This document shows positions 1-6,850 of a stretch of 64,000 nucleotides of DNA, piece after piece (position 1 is the first letter of the stretch; each line of letters starts with the position of its first letter). The DNA comes from Neobacillus mesonae (lineage in GTDB: Bacteria; Bacillota; Bacilli; Bacillales; Cytobacillaceae). The position numbers were made by a program, and so were the translations under genes. The stretch covers positions 62,001-126,000 of the forward strand of contig NZ_JAMBNQ010000001.1 of the NCBI RefSeq assembly GCF_023715155.1. The letters run 5' to 3'. The notes beneath the pieces are model-generated. The model saw only the letters and a program-made list of their open reading frames with translations, did no database searches and was not told the DNA's origin.

Positions 1-1
1 A

Positions 2-370
2 ATTCGAAGAAAGGAACAATTGCATAGATTCATCATGCGTCAGGAACTTGCCAAATACAACGGATTTTTCGAAGAAACGGGAATGTCAATTCAAGTCAAT
101 CATAAAAACGAACAAACTCTTGATAATCGGGACGAAAACCTTGAAGTGGTTACCGACCGTGAGAATTGTTTGAAATATAAATTGAACCATGCAAAAGGAT
201 TTACGAAGACGTCAAGCGGTAAATACCAGGTTGGAGTTTGTGGAAAGCATATCGGGACGTTTGAAACAGAATCAGAAGCCCGTGCAGCATACGTCAAAGC
301 GGTCAAGGCGGAATTAAAGCGATTGGAACAAATACGAATGAGTTGGTTGAAGTCGAAAGGACAAGTATAG
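2..370 (+). CDS. HNH endonuclease/AP2-type DNA-binding protein, 5' end cut by window
   Basis: The frame is open from the first bases of the window, so the gene very likely begins to the left; an internal TTG at 20 lacks a convincing ribosome binding site. The visible part has an HNH-like core (VNHKNEQTLDNRDENL), as in phage HNH endonucleases, followed by an AP2-like segment (GKYQVGVCGKHIGTF, then a helix rich in Ala and Lys). This pairing is typical of free-standing mobile endonucleases in phages and integrated elements. Whether the nuclease is complete cannot be judged here. It could also be a remnant. The next gene is on the other strand. Confidence 0.6.
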   Translation: MRRKEQLHRFIMRQELAKYNGFFEETGMSIQVNHKNEQTLDNRDENLEVVTDRENCLKYKLNHAKGFTKTSSGKYQVGVCGKHIGTFETESEARAAYVKAVKAELKRLEQIRMSWLKSKGQV

Positions 371-426
371 GTCAAACTTGGGAACGCCTAAGAAATTGCG
401 TTCCCTATTACATATGTAAGGGGCGA

Positions 427-618
427 TTAGCTTTGTCCTTTCATTTGTTGTTTTAAAGCAAGATATAAAATGGTGGAATGAATCGCAGAAATTATAAAAC
501 CTGTAATTGCTTGAAAAGAAGTGATCTTTACTAATGTCCGACGTGTTGCAATTTGATTCGAAATTAGTACGGTAATTGTTGCGAATATAGCGATTAGAAT
601 ATTAAACAATATTTTCAC
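427..618 (-). CDS. small two-span membrane protein, function unknown
   Basis: A 63-residue protein with two hydrophobic segments (about residues 3-20 and 35-55) joined by a short polar loop containing RR and K. It starts at GTG behind a strong GGAGG seven bases upstream, which supports real translation. Family not recognised. It lies in the accessory element between the HNH/AP2 ORF and a long non-coding stretch. Small hydrophobic peptides in mobile elements can be holins, toxins or immunity proteins, but nothing here decides among these. Confidence 0.5.
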   Translation of the reverse strand: MKILFNILIAIFATITVLISNQIATRRTLVKITSFQAITGFIISAIHSTILYLALKQQMKGQS

Positions 619-1456
619 TATTCTTCCTCCAAACTATCAATCATTTGTGATTAATATCCTCATTCACTAAAATTAATATTCCATCATTAAAAAAATCATA
701 AAATAGCCGCAAGCCTGTCGTTATATGTCCGATTATAGAAATACCACTTTAGTTCTTTATTGCGATAAAGCGTTGATACGCAAGGGATTGAACCGCTTTT
801 CGCTATGTCACACGAATACCAAAAGTGACATTCCATTCAATACAACGTGAACCGAACGAAAGGGATTGATTCCATCGTAAACATTGCTTTATGCGTTCCG
901 AAATGTCCGAAATTTTCACGGGAAGGAATCGGCAAAATACATTCAGTCGTAAGGGATTCAGCCGTTTTTGTAATGATACAAGTGGACATTTTCGCATTAT
1001 ACGACGAAAGTGAAAAATACATTTTTGATATACGACGAATCTAAATCGACCAACCCTTTGTTTATAGGGATTTGTTGAAAACGTCAAAATACGATTGGTC
1101 GTGTAATCTATATTATATGACGAATAGCAATAGGTTTGTCCATAAGATAGTAATTGTAATGACGTGTTGTCTTCCGTATGTTTATACAACGATTGCTATA
1201 TCTTTGCAAGACCATACATAAGCCTTATGGTCAACGAAATTTAATCCCAAGACAATAACTATTCGGAATGAATTCAATCGCTTTACACACAAGCACAGAA
1301 AGAAATGGACGGAATATTCGACCCCACCCAAGGGGGGACGGGGGGTCTTTTTGGCGGAGGAAGACGCTTTCAGAATATACACAACAATTTTGAAATATCG
1401 GGTCACTACACGTCACGGAACGTCCTTCAAACGAGCGACCAATCGTAGAGGGGATA
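619..1456. other. long non-coding stretch with a recurring AGGGATT motif
   Basis: No ORF here has a convincing ribosome binding site. AGGGATT occurs at 783-789, 861-867, 952-958 and 1066-1072, each followed by a loosely similar tail; three of the four tails lead into a CCG or TCC motif. An inverted repeat CGACCAA/TTGGTCG (1047-1053 and 1095-1101) encloses a smaller CCCT/AGGG hairpin. CGAA and TTCG words are common, unlike the chromosomal genes to the right. A G-tract of GGGGGG type occurs near 1331-1346. Function unknown; possibilities include a protein-binding array, a decayed gene or a structured transcript. Confidence 0.4.
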
Positions 1457-1465
1457 TGTTATAAT
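1457..1465 (+). promoter_or_regulatory. extended -10 promoter for the 81-residue element gene
   Basis: TGTTATAAT is an exact extended -10 (TGnTATAAT) 30 bases before the ATG of the following small gene. No good -35 is visible 17 bases upstream, which an extended -10 can tolerate. Confidence 0.55.
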
Positions 1466-1494
1466 ATTACAAAAATATGAAAGGGGAGTCCATT

Positions 1495-1740
1495 ATGCCA
1501 AAGAACGAATATCTAAATGGAAGAAAAACGGTTGGAAAGGAAGAAATCCAACCCGCAATAATTGAGTTCATGCGGCAGAAAGGCGAAGGTGTGGAAGTAT
1601 CACACGAAGAAATTTCCGATTACATATATGAGAAATTCGGCATCCGATTTGGTGAGATCAATCACGTTATGTGGGCTTTAAGAAAGGACGACAAAAGGGT
1701 CGTCAAGGGGAAACGGGGTTATTCGAAATTAGTTGAATAA
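1495..1740 (+). CDS. 81-residue protein of unknown function, possible winged helix
   Basis: ATG at 1495 is preceded by AAAGGGGAG at a usual distance, and an extended -10 promoter lies just upstream. The in-frame ATG at 1477 precedes the ribosome binding site and was not used. The protein is charged and soluble. The pattern of a helix (IQPAIIEFMRQKG), a second helix (HEEISDYIYEKFG), a third helix (GEINHVMWALRKDD) and a terminal strand pair (RVVKGKRGYSKLVE) resembles a small winged-helix fold. This is inferred from pattern alone; no family was recognised. It could be a regulator of the element. Confidence 0.55.
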   Translation: MPKNEYLNGRKTVGKEEIQPAIIEFMRQKGEGVEVSHEEISDYIYEKFGIRFGEINHVMWALRKDDKRVVKGKRGYSKLVE

Positions 1741-1879
1741 CCGTAGGAAAGCGTCTAAGTAGAGTTAATTTACAAGATTAGAAAATTCTTCAACAAACGT
1801 TGCAGGTTTGTTCAAGAGTAATTATTTTCATTATTATGGTAAAGTGTTTATATAATTAGAAACTAAGGAGGGATAAGGA

Positions 1880-2503
1880 TTGTTTCAATATGTGATTTTT
1901 GACGTGGATGGAACCATTTTAGATACAGAAAAAGCTATATTAAAATCTTTACAAAAAGTCTTGAAAGAAGAGGGCAAAGATTATCAATTAGAGGATTTAA
2001 GATTTGCTTTAGGAATACCAGGAAAAGAAACATTACGAAGACTGAATGTGATGGATGTGGAACGTGTTCACCCAAAGTGGTCAGAGACTGTACTAGAATT
2101 TTCTCACGAGGTAAATGTTTTTCAGGATTTAGAAAATGTTATAAAAACATTATCAGAAAGCCCTGTTATAACTGGTATTGTGACTTCAAAAACAAAACAA
2201 GAGTTAATTGATGAATTTGAACCATTTGGATTGAGCTCATTTTTTGAGTACACGATATGTGCAAGCGATACTGCAAAACATAAACCACATCCTGAACCTT
2301 TATTAGCTTGTTTAGATGGGTTAAATGCTAATCAAGATGAAACAATATACATTGGAGATTCTATATATGATATGCAATGTGCAAAAAGTGCAGGTGTAAA
2401 ATTTGCCCTTGCTCTATGGGGGGCTAAAACAACTGAAGGATTTGAATCAGCAGACTTTGTATTAAAGGAACCAAAAGATATTTTAGATTTAGTAAAAATG
2501 TAA
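1880..2503 (+). CDS. HAD-family hydrolase (phosphatase-like), element cargo
   Basis: A 207-residue haloacid-dehalogenase fold protein. Motif I is DVDGT (residues 8-12, nucleophile D8 and acid/base D10), motif II is the T/S of VTSKTK, the conserved Lys is in AKHKPHPEP, and motif IV is GDSIYDMQCAKSAG. A helical cap lies between motifs I and II, as in phosphoglycolate or pyrophosphate phosphatases. Start is TTG behind AAGGAGG at ideal spacing. It lies inside the sigK element with its own terminator downstream. Substrate unknown. Its base composition is ordinary AT-rich Bacillus-like, unlike the CGAA-rich recombinase next door, so it may have joined the element separately. Confidence 0.85.
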   Translation: MFQYVIFDVDGTILDTEKAILKSLQKVLKEEGKDYQLEDLRFALGIPGKETLRRLNVMDVERVHPKWSETVLEFSHEVNVFQDLENVIKTLSESPVITGIVTSKTKQELIDEFEPFGLSSFFEYTICASDTAKHKPHPEPLLACLDGLNANQDETIYIGDSIYDMQCAKSAGVKFALALWGAKTTEGFESADFVLKEPKDILDLVKM

Positions 2504-2615
2504 AACCTAAATGGCTTGATTGTGCTAAACAACTGCAATCAATTGCACAGGTTACTTAAGAAAAAATCTGAGATTGTGATGAATTATACTTAAACTATAG
2601 GGTGCTTTACTTCAT

Positions 2616-2639
2616 AACCGTCGAAAGGCGGTTTTTTTG
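2616..2639 (+). terminator. terminator after the HAD hydrolase
   Basis: AACCGTC, loop GAAA, GGCGGTT and then seven T. The gap to the convergent recombinase gene is short, so it may serve both. Confidence 0.7.
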
Positions 2640-2674
2640 TTTGAAAGAAAAGACGCTCCGCCAATTGGAACGTC

Positions 2675-4201
2675 CTACAATGAAATGAAATCAATTTTTC
2701 CGTTTGAATATACCCGAATTTCCCGATATAACATTCGAAGTAGTTCTTGCCTTTCTTCAATCGACATAGATTCGGGATTTTCGTTTTCAAAATATCGTTC
2801 AACCGCCTTTGCCCGAATTTCGTCATTGACTTCGTTGTTTTTCCGTTCTTCAAGTAAAGCAGCGGTTTCTTCCTTCAACTTCAACAAGTGATCTTCTTTT
2901 TCTTTTAACTCTTTCAATTGATTGCGAATATCTTCTTCGTCCACAATATCGGCATTGTTTGTCATGAAGTCAAGAAGACGTTTCCGACCCGATTTAATAC
3001 GAATGAGTTCGGCTTCAATGCGTTGTAATTCCGATTCTTCGAATGGAATTGAATCTTGGGTTTCGGTTGTTGCGGCGACTTCGGAATATGCCGATTCCCC
3101 TTCGGTTGTTATGACATTGACAAAATGATTCCATACATAAGCGTCAAGGTCTTCGCATTTGACCCGATTGCCACAACCCTTATGCTTTGCCCCTGCGGTG
3201 TTCTTGGCGTCGGAATATTCAAAGACGTAAGTTCCCCAATTCTTCGCCCGTCGCCCCGTCATGGTATTGCCACAATCGCCACAGCGAACCAATCCCGAAA
3301 GAAGATATTTGTTCTTTGAAGTACCAGCCCAACGACGTCTTGATTCCTTCAACAACTTTTGGGCAAACTTGAATGTTTCCTTTTCGATAATCACAGGAAC
3401 TTCGACGGGAATCCATTCTTCTTTAGGTCGTAAGGTCATTGAAACCTTTTCGTCGTCTGAATCCTTGTATTTGTTGACGAGCATTCCTTCCGTATTCCAT
3501 TTGTTGTGATAGAATACACCCGTGTAGGTTTCATTCATAAGAATCTGGCGGACTACTTGCCTATGCCAAACGCCTTTTCGTTTTTTGGTCGGAATACCTT
3601 TGTCTGTCAAATAGTGGGCGATTCCGTTTATACCCTGTACCCGCCCCCGTGGGTCGGTAAATAGTTCGAAAATCAATCGAACAATCTTTGCTTCGGGTTC
3701 ATAGATTTCGAGTTCTTGCGATTCCTTATTGAACTTGTATCCATAAACTTTGACGTCTTTGACTACTTTGTTCTTGCGAGCCTTTGCACGTCTTCCATTA
3801 GTCATACGTTCTTTGATTTTCGCCTTTTCAAATTCCGAGAATGCCCCCCGCATTTGGTAGAACAAAATTCCTTCGGGTGTATTCTTGTATTCGGAATTGA
3901 CAAAGATTAATTTTGCCCGTTTTTCGATTTCTTCCGTAACAATCAATTGATTCGCAAGTTTCCGTGATAGACGGTCGGGATCATAGACAATAACTTTGTC
4001 AATTAGTCCTTCCCGAAGGTCATTCCGTAATTTTGAAAGTGCCGGACGTTCAAGGAATCCCCCCGAATAGCCGTCGTCCACGTATTCAATACATTCCGCA
4101 TTTTTGCCCGCCTTTTCACGGCATTGGCGAATTTGGTCTTGAAGTGAATACCCGCTTTTAGCTTGTTCTTCGGTTGATACCCGTGCGTATAGTGCAATCA
4201 T
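2675..4201 (-). CDS. spoIVCA: large serine recombinase, SpoIVCA-like (sigK element excisionase)
   Basis: A 508-residue large serine recombinase closely resembling B. subtilis SpoIVCA (500 residues), which excises skin in the mother cell to fuse sigK. The N-terminal resolvase domain (about 1-150) has YARVSTEEQ with catalytic Ser9, DPDRLSR around residue 75, and GAFSEFEKAKIKERM at about 119-133. The recombinase domain follows (about 150-290), with VWHRQVVRQILMN. A zinc-ribbon region starts at CGDCGNTM (C307, C310) and ends at GCG (C343), but the third cysteine expected from SpoIVCA is Ser330. A coiled coil (about 385-460) and short tail follow. Start ATG 4201 gives the SpoIVCA-like N-terminus MIALYARVS; an upstream in-frame start at 4255 would add 18 residues. 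It lies just inside the junction on the same strand as sigK. Confidence 0.9.
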   Translation of the reverse strand: MIALYARVSTEEQAKSGYSLQDQIRQCREKAGKNAECIEYVDDGYSGGFLERPALSKLRNDLREGLIDKVIVYDPDRLSRKLANQLIVTEEIEKRAKLIFVNSEYKNTPEGILFYQMRGAFSEFEKAKIKERMTNGRRAKARKNKVVKDVKVYGYKFNKESQELEIYEPEAKIVRLIFELFTDPRGRVQGINGIAHYLTDKGIPTKKRKGVWHRQVVRQILMNETYTGVFYHNKWNTEGMLVNKYKDSDDEKVSMTLRPKEEWIPVEVPVIIEKETFKFAQKLLKESRRRWAGTSKNKYLLSGLVRCGDCGNTMTGRRAKNWGTYVFEYSDAKNTAGAKHKGCGNRVKCEDLDAYVWNHFVNVITTEGESAYSEVAATTETQDSIPFEESELQRIEAELIRIKSGRKRLLDFMTNNADIVDEEDIRNQLKELKEKEDHLLKLKEETAALLEERKNNEVNDEIRAKAVERYFENENPESMSIEERQELLRMLYREIRVYSNGKIDFISL

Positions 4202-4331
4202 TGTTCCGTCGTTCCCTTCTAATTTTTTCTTTAATTGCGTTATAGCAATTAGCAATTAGTCGGTCGGTTGCGTCGCTTCTTATGAATTCGGAGTGAAATT
4301 TACTTGCGGAGATATACCCTTTTTTACTCAT
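4158..4331 (-). CDS. small basic ORF overlapping the recombinase start
   Basis: A 57-residue ORF with ATG at 4331 behind a strong GGGAGGG nine bases upstream. It overlaps the first 44 bases of the recombinase gene in another frame. The product is basic, with KEKIRRERR near the middle and RTGINRRTS at the C-terminus. Family not recognised. The better ribosome binding site here than at the recombinase, together with the overlap, suggests translational coupling that could limit recombinase synthesis. It could instead be a leader peptide with no function of its own. Confidence 0.45.
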   Translation of the reverse strand: MSKKGYISASKFHSEFIRSDATDRLIANCYNAIKEKIRRERRNNDCTIRTGINRRTS

Positions 4332-4397
4332 TGGTGTCGTCCCTCCCGTTTTCAATTTCGTGGTTGCTTCACAAATAAATGTGTTGTGTGAAAACGG

Positions 4398-4811
4398 TTA
4401 TTGTGACGTTAAGAGGAAATATTTTTGAAATGATTGTTTCGAAGTGATACGCAACACTATTGACTTTACAATTTCATTTTCAATACAACGGGCGGCATAT
4501 GTGGCAAGCTTCGTCCCTTTCCCCTCAGAATAGCTTTCGATGGCTTTAATCAAGCCGATGGTGCCGATGGATATAAGGTCTTCAGAATCTTCTCCGGTAT
4601 TTTCAAACTTTTTGACAATATGTGCCACTAAGCGTAAATTATGTTCAATCAGCATATTGCGGGCGTGTGGATCCCCTTCAGCCATTAATCGCAAATACTT
4701 TCTTTCTTCTGCGGCGGATAGGGGTTGAGGAAAGGCGTTGTTCTTTACATAAGATACAAGAAATAAGAATTCCTTCATTAAATAACCAAGAGCTGTTAAG
4801 AGTCCAGACAT
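4398..4811 (-). CDS. sigK: sigK 5' part (pro-sigma-K N-terminus) interrupted by element
   Basis: Residues 1-114 match the N-terminal part of B. subtilis pro-sigma-K (SpoIVCB): a hydrophobic pro-sequence (1-20), the SpoIVFB processing region at SYVKNNAF (cleavage expected near S20/Y21), region 2.1-2.2 ([20 protein letters not shown]) and region 2.3-2.4 ([27 protein letters not shown]). Residues 115-137 (from VKSIVL) are encoded by element DNA and end at a stop at 4398. Regions 3 and 4 are absent, so this ORF cannot be a working sigma factor until the element is removed. Start ATG 4811 follows a G-rich ribosome binding site. The upstream neighbour on the same strand is pssA. Confidence 0.9.
   Translation of the reverse strand: MSGLLTALGYLMKEFLFLVSYVKNNAFPQPLSAAEERKYLRLMAEGDPHARNMLIEHNLRLVAHIVKKFENTGEDSEDLISIGTIGLIKAIESYSEGKGTKLATYAARCIENEIVKSIVLRITSKQSFQKYFLLTSQ
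4465..4487 (-). other. attachment site of the sigK element
   Basis: The sigK reading frame leaves family similarity immediately after GAAAATGAAATTG on the minus strand. It contains AATGA at 4474-4478, the five-base core shared by both skin junctions in B. subtilis. The partner half-site lies outside the window, so the exact crossover cannot be set. Confidence 0.65.
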
Positions 4812-4879
4812 CCGTATCCCCCCCAAAAACTTAGGACTATAGCCTATTATTAATTCCTATGAGGAAAAATAGAAATTGT

Positions 4880-4889
4880 GTCTGTCCAA
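4880..4889 (-). promoter_or_regulatory. possible SpoIIID box upstream of sigK
   Basis: TTGGACAGAC on the minus strand matches the SpoIIID consensus WWRRACARNY at every position and lies about 70 bases before the sigK ATG. SpoIIID activates sigK with sigma-E in B. subtilis. The sigma-E promoter itself could not be assigned with confidence. Confidence 0.45.
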
Positions 4890-4914
4890 ATAATTTTATT
4901 TGGCAGTTTGTTTA

Positions 4915-4965
4915 AAATAAAATAAAAGACCTACTAATCAAAATGCAAAAGTAAGTCTTTTTTAA
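4915..4965. terminator. hairpin downstream of pssA, before sigK
   Basis: AAAGAC (4925-4930) pairs with GTCTTT (4955-4960), extended by CTACT/AGTA. On the minus strand the stem is followed by a T-rich run. It probably ends the pssA transcript. Confidence 0.5.
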
Positions 4966-4992
4966 TAAAAGAATGTATTTTTAATAGGAAAA

Positions 4993-5532
4993 TTAAACTT
5001 TTTTTAGCTTAAAGGTACTTATCATAAGGAAAGATAGGATGATGATGATAAATAAGAATGTTTCGGAAGGCAGATAAGGAATGGCTAAATAACTTAATGT
5101 GGCTAAACATCCAGCAGCAGTGATTGGTAACCCTGTAAAATACCCATTACCCTCTGTAATATTGAATCTGGCTAATCGGAATGCCCCGCATCCAATGTAA
5201 AAGACAGTAAAGAATGAACCCGGTCCGCCGAATTCATGTAAAATTCCTTGATATAGTAATAGTGCTGGAGCAACTCCAAATGATATAATATCACTCATGG
5301 AATCCAATTGTTTGCCTAAATCGGATTCAATGTTAAACTTTCTGGCAGCCATTCCATCAAATCGGTCTGCTAAAGCGGCAATAAATATAAGCAGTAAGCT
5401 TAATCGTAAATTTTCGTTTAAAACAAACACAATGGCAAAGCCGCCGAATGATAGGTTGATCAATGTTAAGATATTTGCAGTTTGTGCTTTCATCTTTTTT
5501 ATGGTTTGGTCTAGTACATCTAATAAGAACAC
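4993..5532 (-). CDS. pssA: CDP-diacylglycerol-serine O-phosphatidyltransferase
   Basis: Makes phosphatidylserine from CDP-diacylglycerol and serine at the membrane. It has the CDP-alcohol phosphotransferase signature DG-x2-AR-x8-G-x3-D-x3-D in DRFDGMAARKFNIESDLGKQ followed by LDSMSD (about residues 56-81). Several hydrophobic spans fill the rest of the 179-residue chain, close to the 177 residues of B. subtilis PssA. Start is GTG at 5532 behind AAAGGGGTGG; ATG codons slightly inside are possible. It is divergent from psd, which uses its product, so the pair forms the phosphatidylethanolamine route. Confidence 0.9.
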   Translation of the reverse strand: MFLLDVLDQTIKKMKAQTANILTLINLSFGGFAIVFVLNENLRLSLLLIFIAALADRFDGMAARKFNIESDLGKQLDSMSDIISFGVAPALLLYQGILHEFGGPGSFFTVFYIGCGAFRLARFNITEGNGYFTGLPITAAGCLATLSYLAIPYLPSETFLFIIIILSFLMISTFKLKKV

Positions 5533-5647
5533 TTCTTCTTACCACCCCTTTCATTGCCAGAAGGTTCACTTAATTCTATATTATTTAATTGTAATAACAT
5601 TATGTCTGTACGTAAAGAGTATTTTTACACTATTTGGGGGTCATCTC

Positions 5648-6439
5648 ATGCTTCAGCCGTTTTATCGTATTCTAATTGAATTAACCAATGGCAGATGGTC
5701 ATCGGCCATTTTACAAAGGTTTGCCCGTTCACGAATCAGCAAGGTGATAGTTCCATCATTTGCGAAAGTTTATCAATTAAACCAGGAAGAAATGGAAAAA
5801 GGCTTACATGAATATCCTACTTTGCATGATTTATTTGTAAGGCAGCTAAAAAAAGAAGCGAGAACCATTGATCAAACTGAAGATGCTGTTGTCAGCCCGG
5901 TTGATGCGGTGCTCGAAGATGCAGGGAGAATCCAAGAATCAAGCGAAATTGTTGTCAAAGGAAAAACATACTCTATTGAAGAGATGCTTGGTAGTCGGGG
6001 AATTCTGCAAAAGTATCTTAATGGGACATATATCATTCTTTATTTAAGCCCAAGCCATTATCATCGGATTCATAGTCCTGTTGATGGGGAAGTGACAAAA
6101 CAGTGGACGCTGGGCACTAAATCCTATCCAGTTAATAAATGGGGTTTAAAATATGGTGTGCGTACACTTGCAAAGAATTATCGCGTAATTACTGAAGTCA
6201 AAACAAAGTCCGGTCATGTTGCGATTGTAAAGGTAGGGGCCATGTTCGTAAATTCGATTGAGACAATATTTAAAGGTTCAGAGCTCAAAAAAGGCTCCGA
6301 AATGGCTTATTTTACTTTCGGCTCCACTGTCGTACTGCTTTTTGAAAAAGATATATTCCAGTTAGACGCTGCCATACGGACACCAAAAGAAATGAAAGTG
6401 GGAGAAAAAATTGGTTTCTTGAGGCAGATGCCTCATTAA
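5648..6439 (+). CDS. psd: phosphatidylserine decarboxylase proenzyme
   Basis: Converts phosphatidylserine to phosphatidylethanolamine. The 263-residue chain has the FGST autocleavage motif with Ser226, which becomes the pyruvoyl group of the small subunit. SPSHYHRIHSPVDG in the middle carries conserved His residues. ATG 5648 follows a TTGGGGGTC ribosome binding site and gives the family's usual N-terminus (MLQPFYRILIELT). A longer in-frame ORF upstream is antisense to pssA and is not part of the gene. A shared hairpin ends psd and the convergent sda. Confidence 0.93.
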   Translation: MLQPFYRILIELTNGRWSSAILQRFARSRISKVIVPSFAKVYQLNQEEMEKGLHEYPTLHDLFVRQLKKEARTIDQTEDAVVSPVDAVLEDAGRIQESSEIVVKGKTYSIEEMLGSRGILQKYLNGTYIILYLSPSHYHRIHSPVDGEVTKQWTLGTKSYPVNKWGLKYGVRTLAKNYRVITEVKTKSGHVAIVKVGAMFVNSIETIFKGSELKKGSEMAYFTFGSTVVLLFEKDIFQLDAAIRTPKEMKVGEKIGFLRQMPH

Positions 6440-6457
6440 TGCGGTGTTTGTTGTTTT

Positions 6458-6490
6458 AAAAAAAGGAAAGCCCTTGATAAAGGGCATATT
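6458..6490. terminator. bidirectional terminator between psd and sda
   Basis: GCCCTT, loop GATA, AAGGGC (6470-6485). Read on the minus strand the stem is followed by a long T-rich run, so it is a better terminator for sda than for psd. Confidence 0.75.
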
Positions 6491-6630
6491 TATGAAGATA
6501 ATTTAATTTTATTATATAAAGATCGACGGCGAATTTCCATCACGATAAGATTAATAAAATCTTCACTTAAATTTAATTCTTTCGCTTTAAAATAGGACTC
6601 AATCAATAATTCATCCGACAATTTACGCAT
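6490..6630 (-). CDS. sda: sporulation checkpoint inhibitor Sda
   Basis: A 46-residue protein whose N-terminus [16 protein letters not shown] is nearly the same as B. subtilis Sda. Sda folds as a helical hairpin, binds histidine kinase KinA and blocks phosphate flow to Spo0A when replication is disturbed. Both helices are visible (about 4-20 and 23-37), joined by LNLSED. The start is ATG 6630 behind GGAGGT. Its position before yqeG matches B. subtilis. A cluster of DnaA boxes lies 120-220 bases upstream, consistent with DnaA control of this gene. Confidence 0.93.
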   Translation of the reverse strand: MRKLSDELLIESYFKAKELNLSEDFINLIVMEIRRRSLYNKIKLSS

Positions 6631-6752
6631 GTCTGGATCCACCTCCATATGAAATTTAGAGTTCTATTTGCCACAAAGGATTCATAGAATGGTATGTTCA
6701 ATAGGTGTACCCTTAATCTACCAAATTTATTCCTATAGAACAATCGTTCTAG

Positions 6753-6850
6753 TTATCCACAAAACAAGTGGATAACTTGTGGTTAATTTGTTTATAAATG
6801 TATGAAAAGTGATTGATTCAATGGGTATAATGTTAATAACTTTATCCACA
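6753..6850. promoter_or_regulatory. DnaA-box cluster upstream of sda
   Basis: Exact TTATCCACA boxes stand at 6753-6761 and 6842-6850 (plus strand). Near matches on the minus strand are TTATCCACT (6767-6775) and TTAACCACA (6778-6786). DnaA activates sda in B. subtilis through boxes in the equivalent place. A single TGTCGAA (Spo0A-box-like) lies just beyond at 6872-6878. Confidence 0.75.

Larger units (their letters stand above)
1..4478. mobile_element. right end of a skin-like sigK intervening element
   Basis: The coding sequence of sigK (minus strand) is intact to codon 114 and then changes abruptly to unrelated sequence at an AATGA core (minus strand, 4474-4478). A SpoIVCA-type serine recombinase starts less than 300 bases inside. 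In B. subtilis the skin element sits at the same place in sigK and is excised in the mother cell by SpoIVCA to rebuild the gene. Everything from here to the window start is unrelated to the conserved yqe/yqf gene order and looks accessory: HAD hydrolase, HNH/AP2-type ORF, small ORFs and repeated non-coding DNA. The other end and the 3' part of sigK are outside the window, so size and ability to excise cannot be judged. Confidence 0.85.

Noticed and set aside
803..1189. 128-residue ORF on the minus strand
   Set aside because: No ribosome binding site, Cys/Phe/Arg-rich low-quality sequence, and it spans the repeated non-coding stretch.
1182..1416. Two overlapping minus-strand ORFs of 61-74 residues
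   Set aside because: No start signal and composition like non-coding DNA; they cross a G-tract.
5297..5647. N-terminal extension of psd
   Set aside because: It is antisense to pssA and ATG 5648 has the ribosome binding site and family N-terminus.
6826..6831. TATAAT as a yqeG promoter
   Set aside because: No acceptable -35 at 16-18 bases, and it lies nearly 300 bases from the gene inside the DnaA-box cluster.
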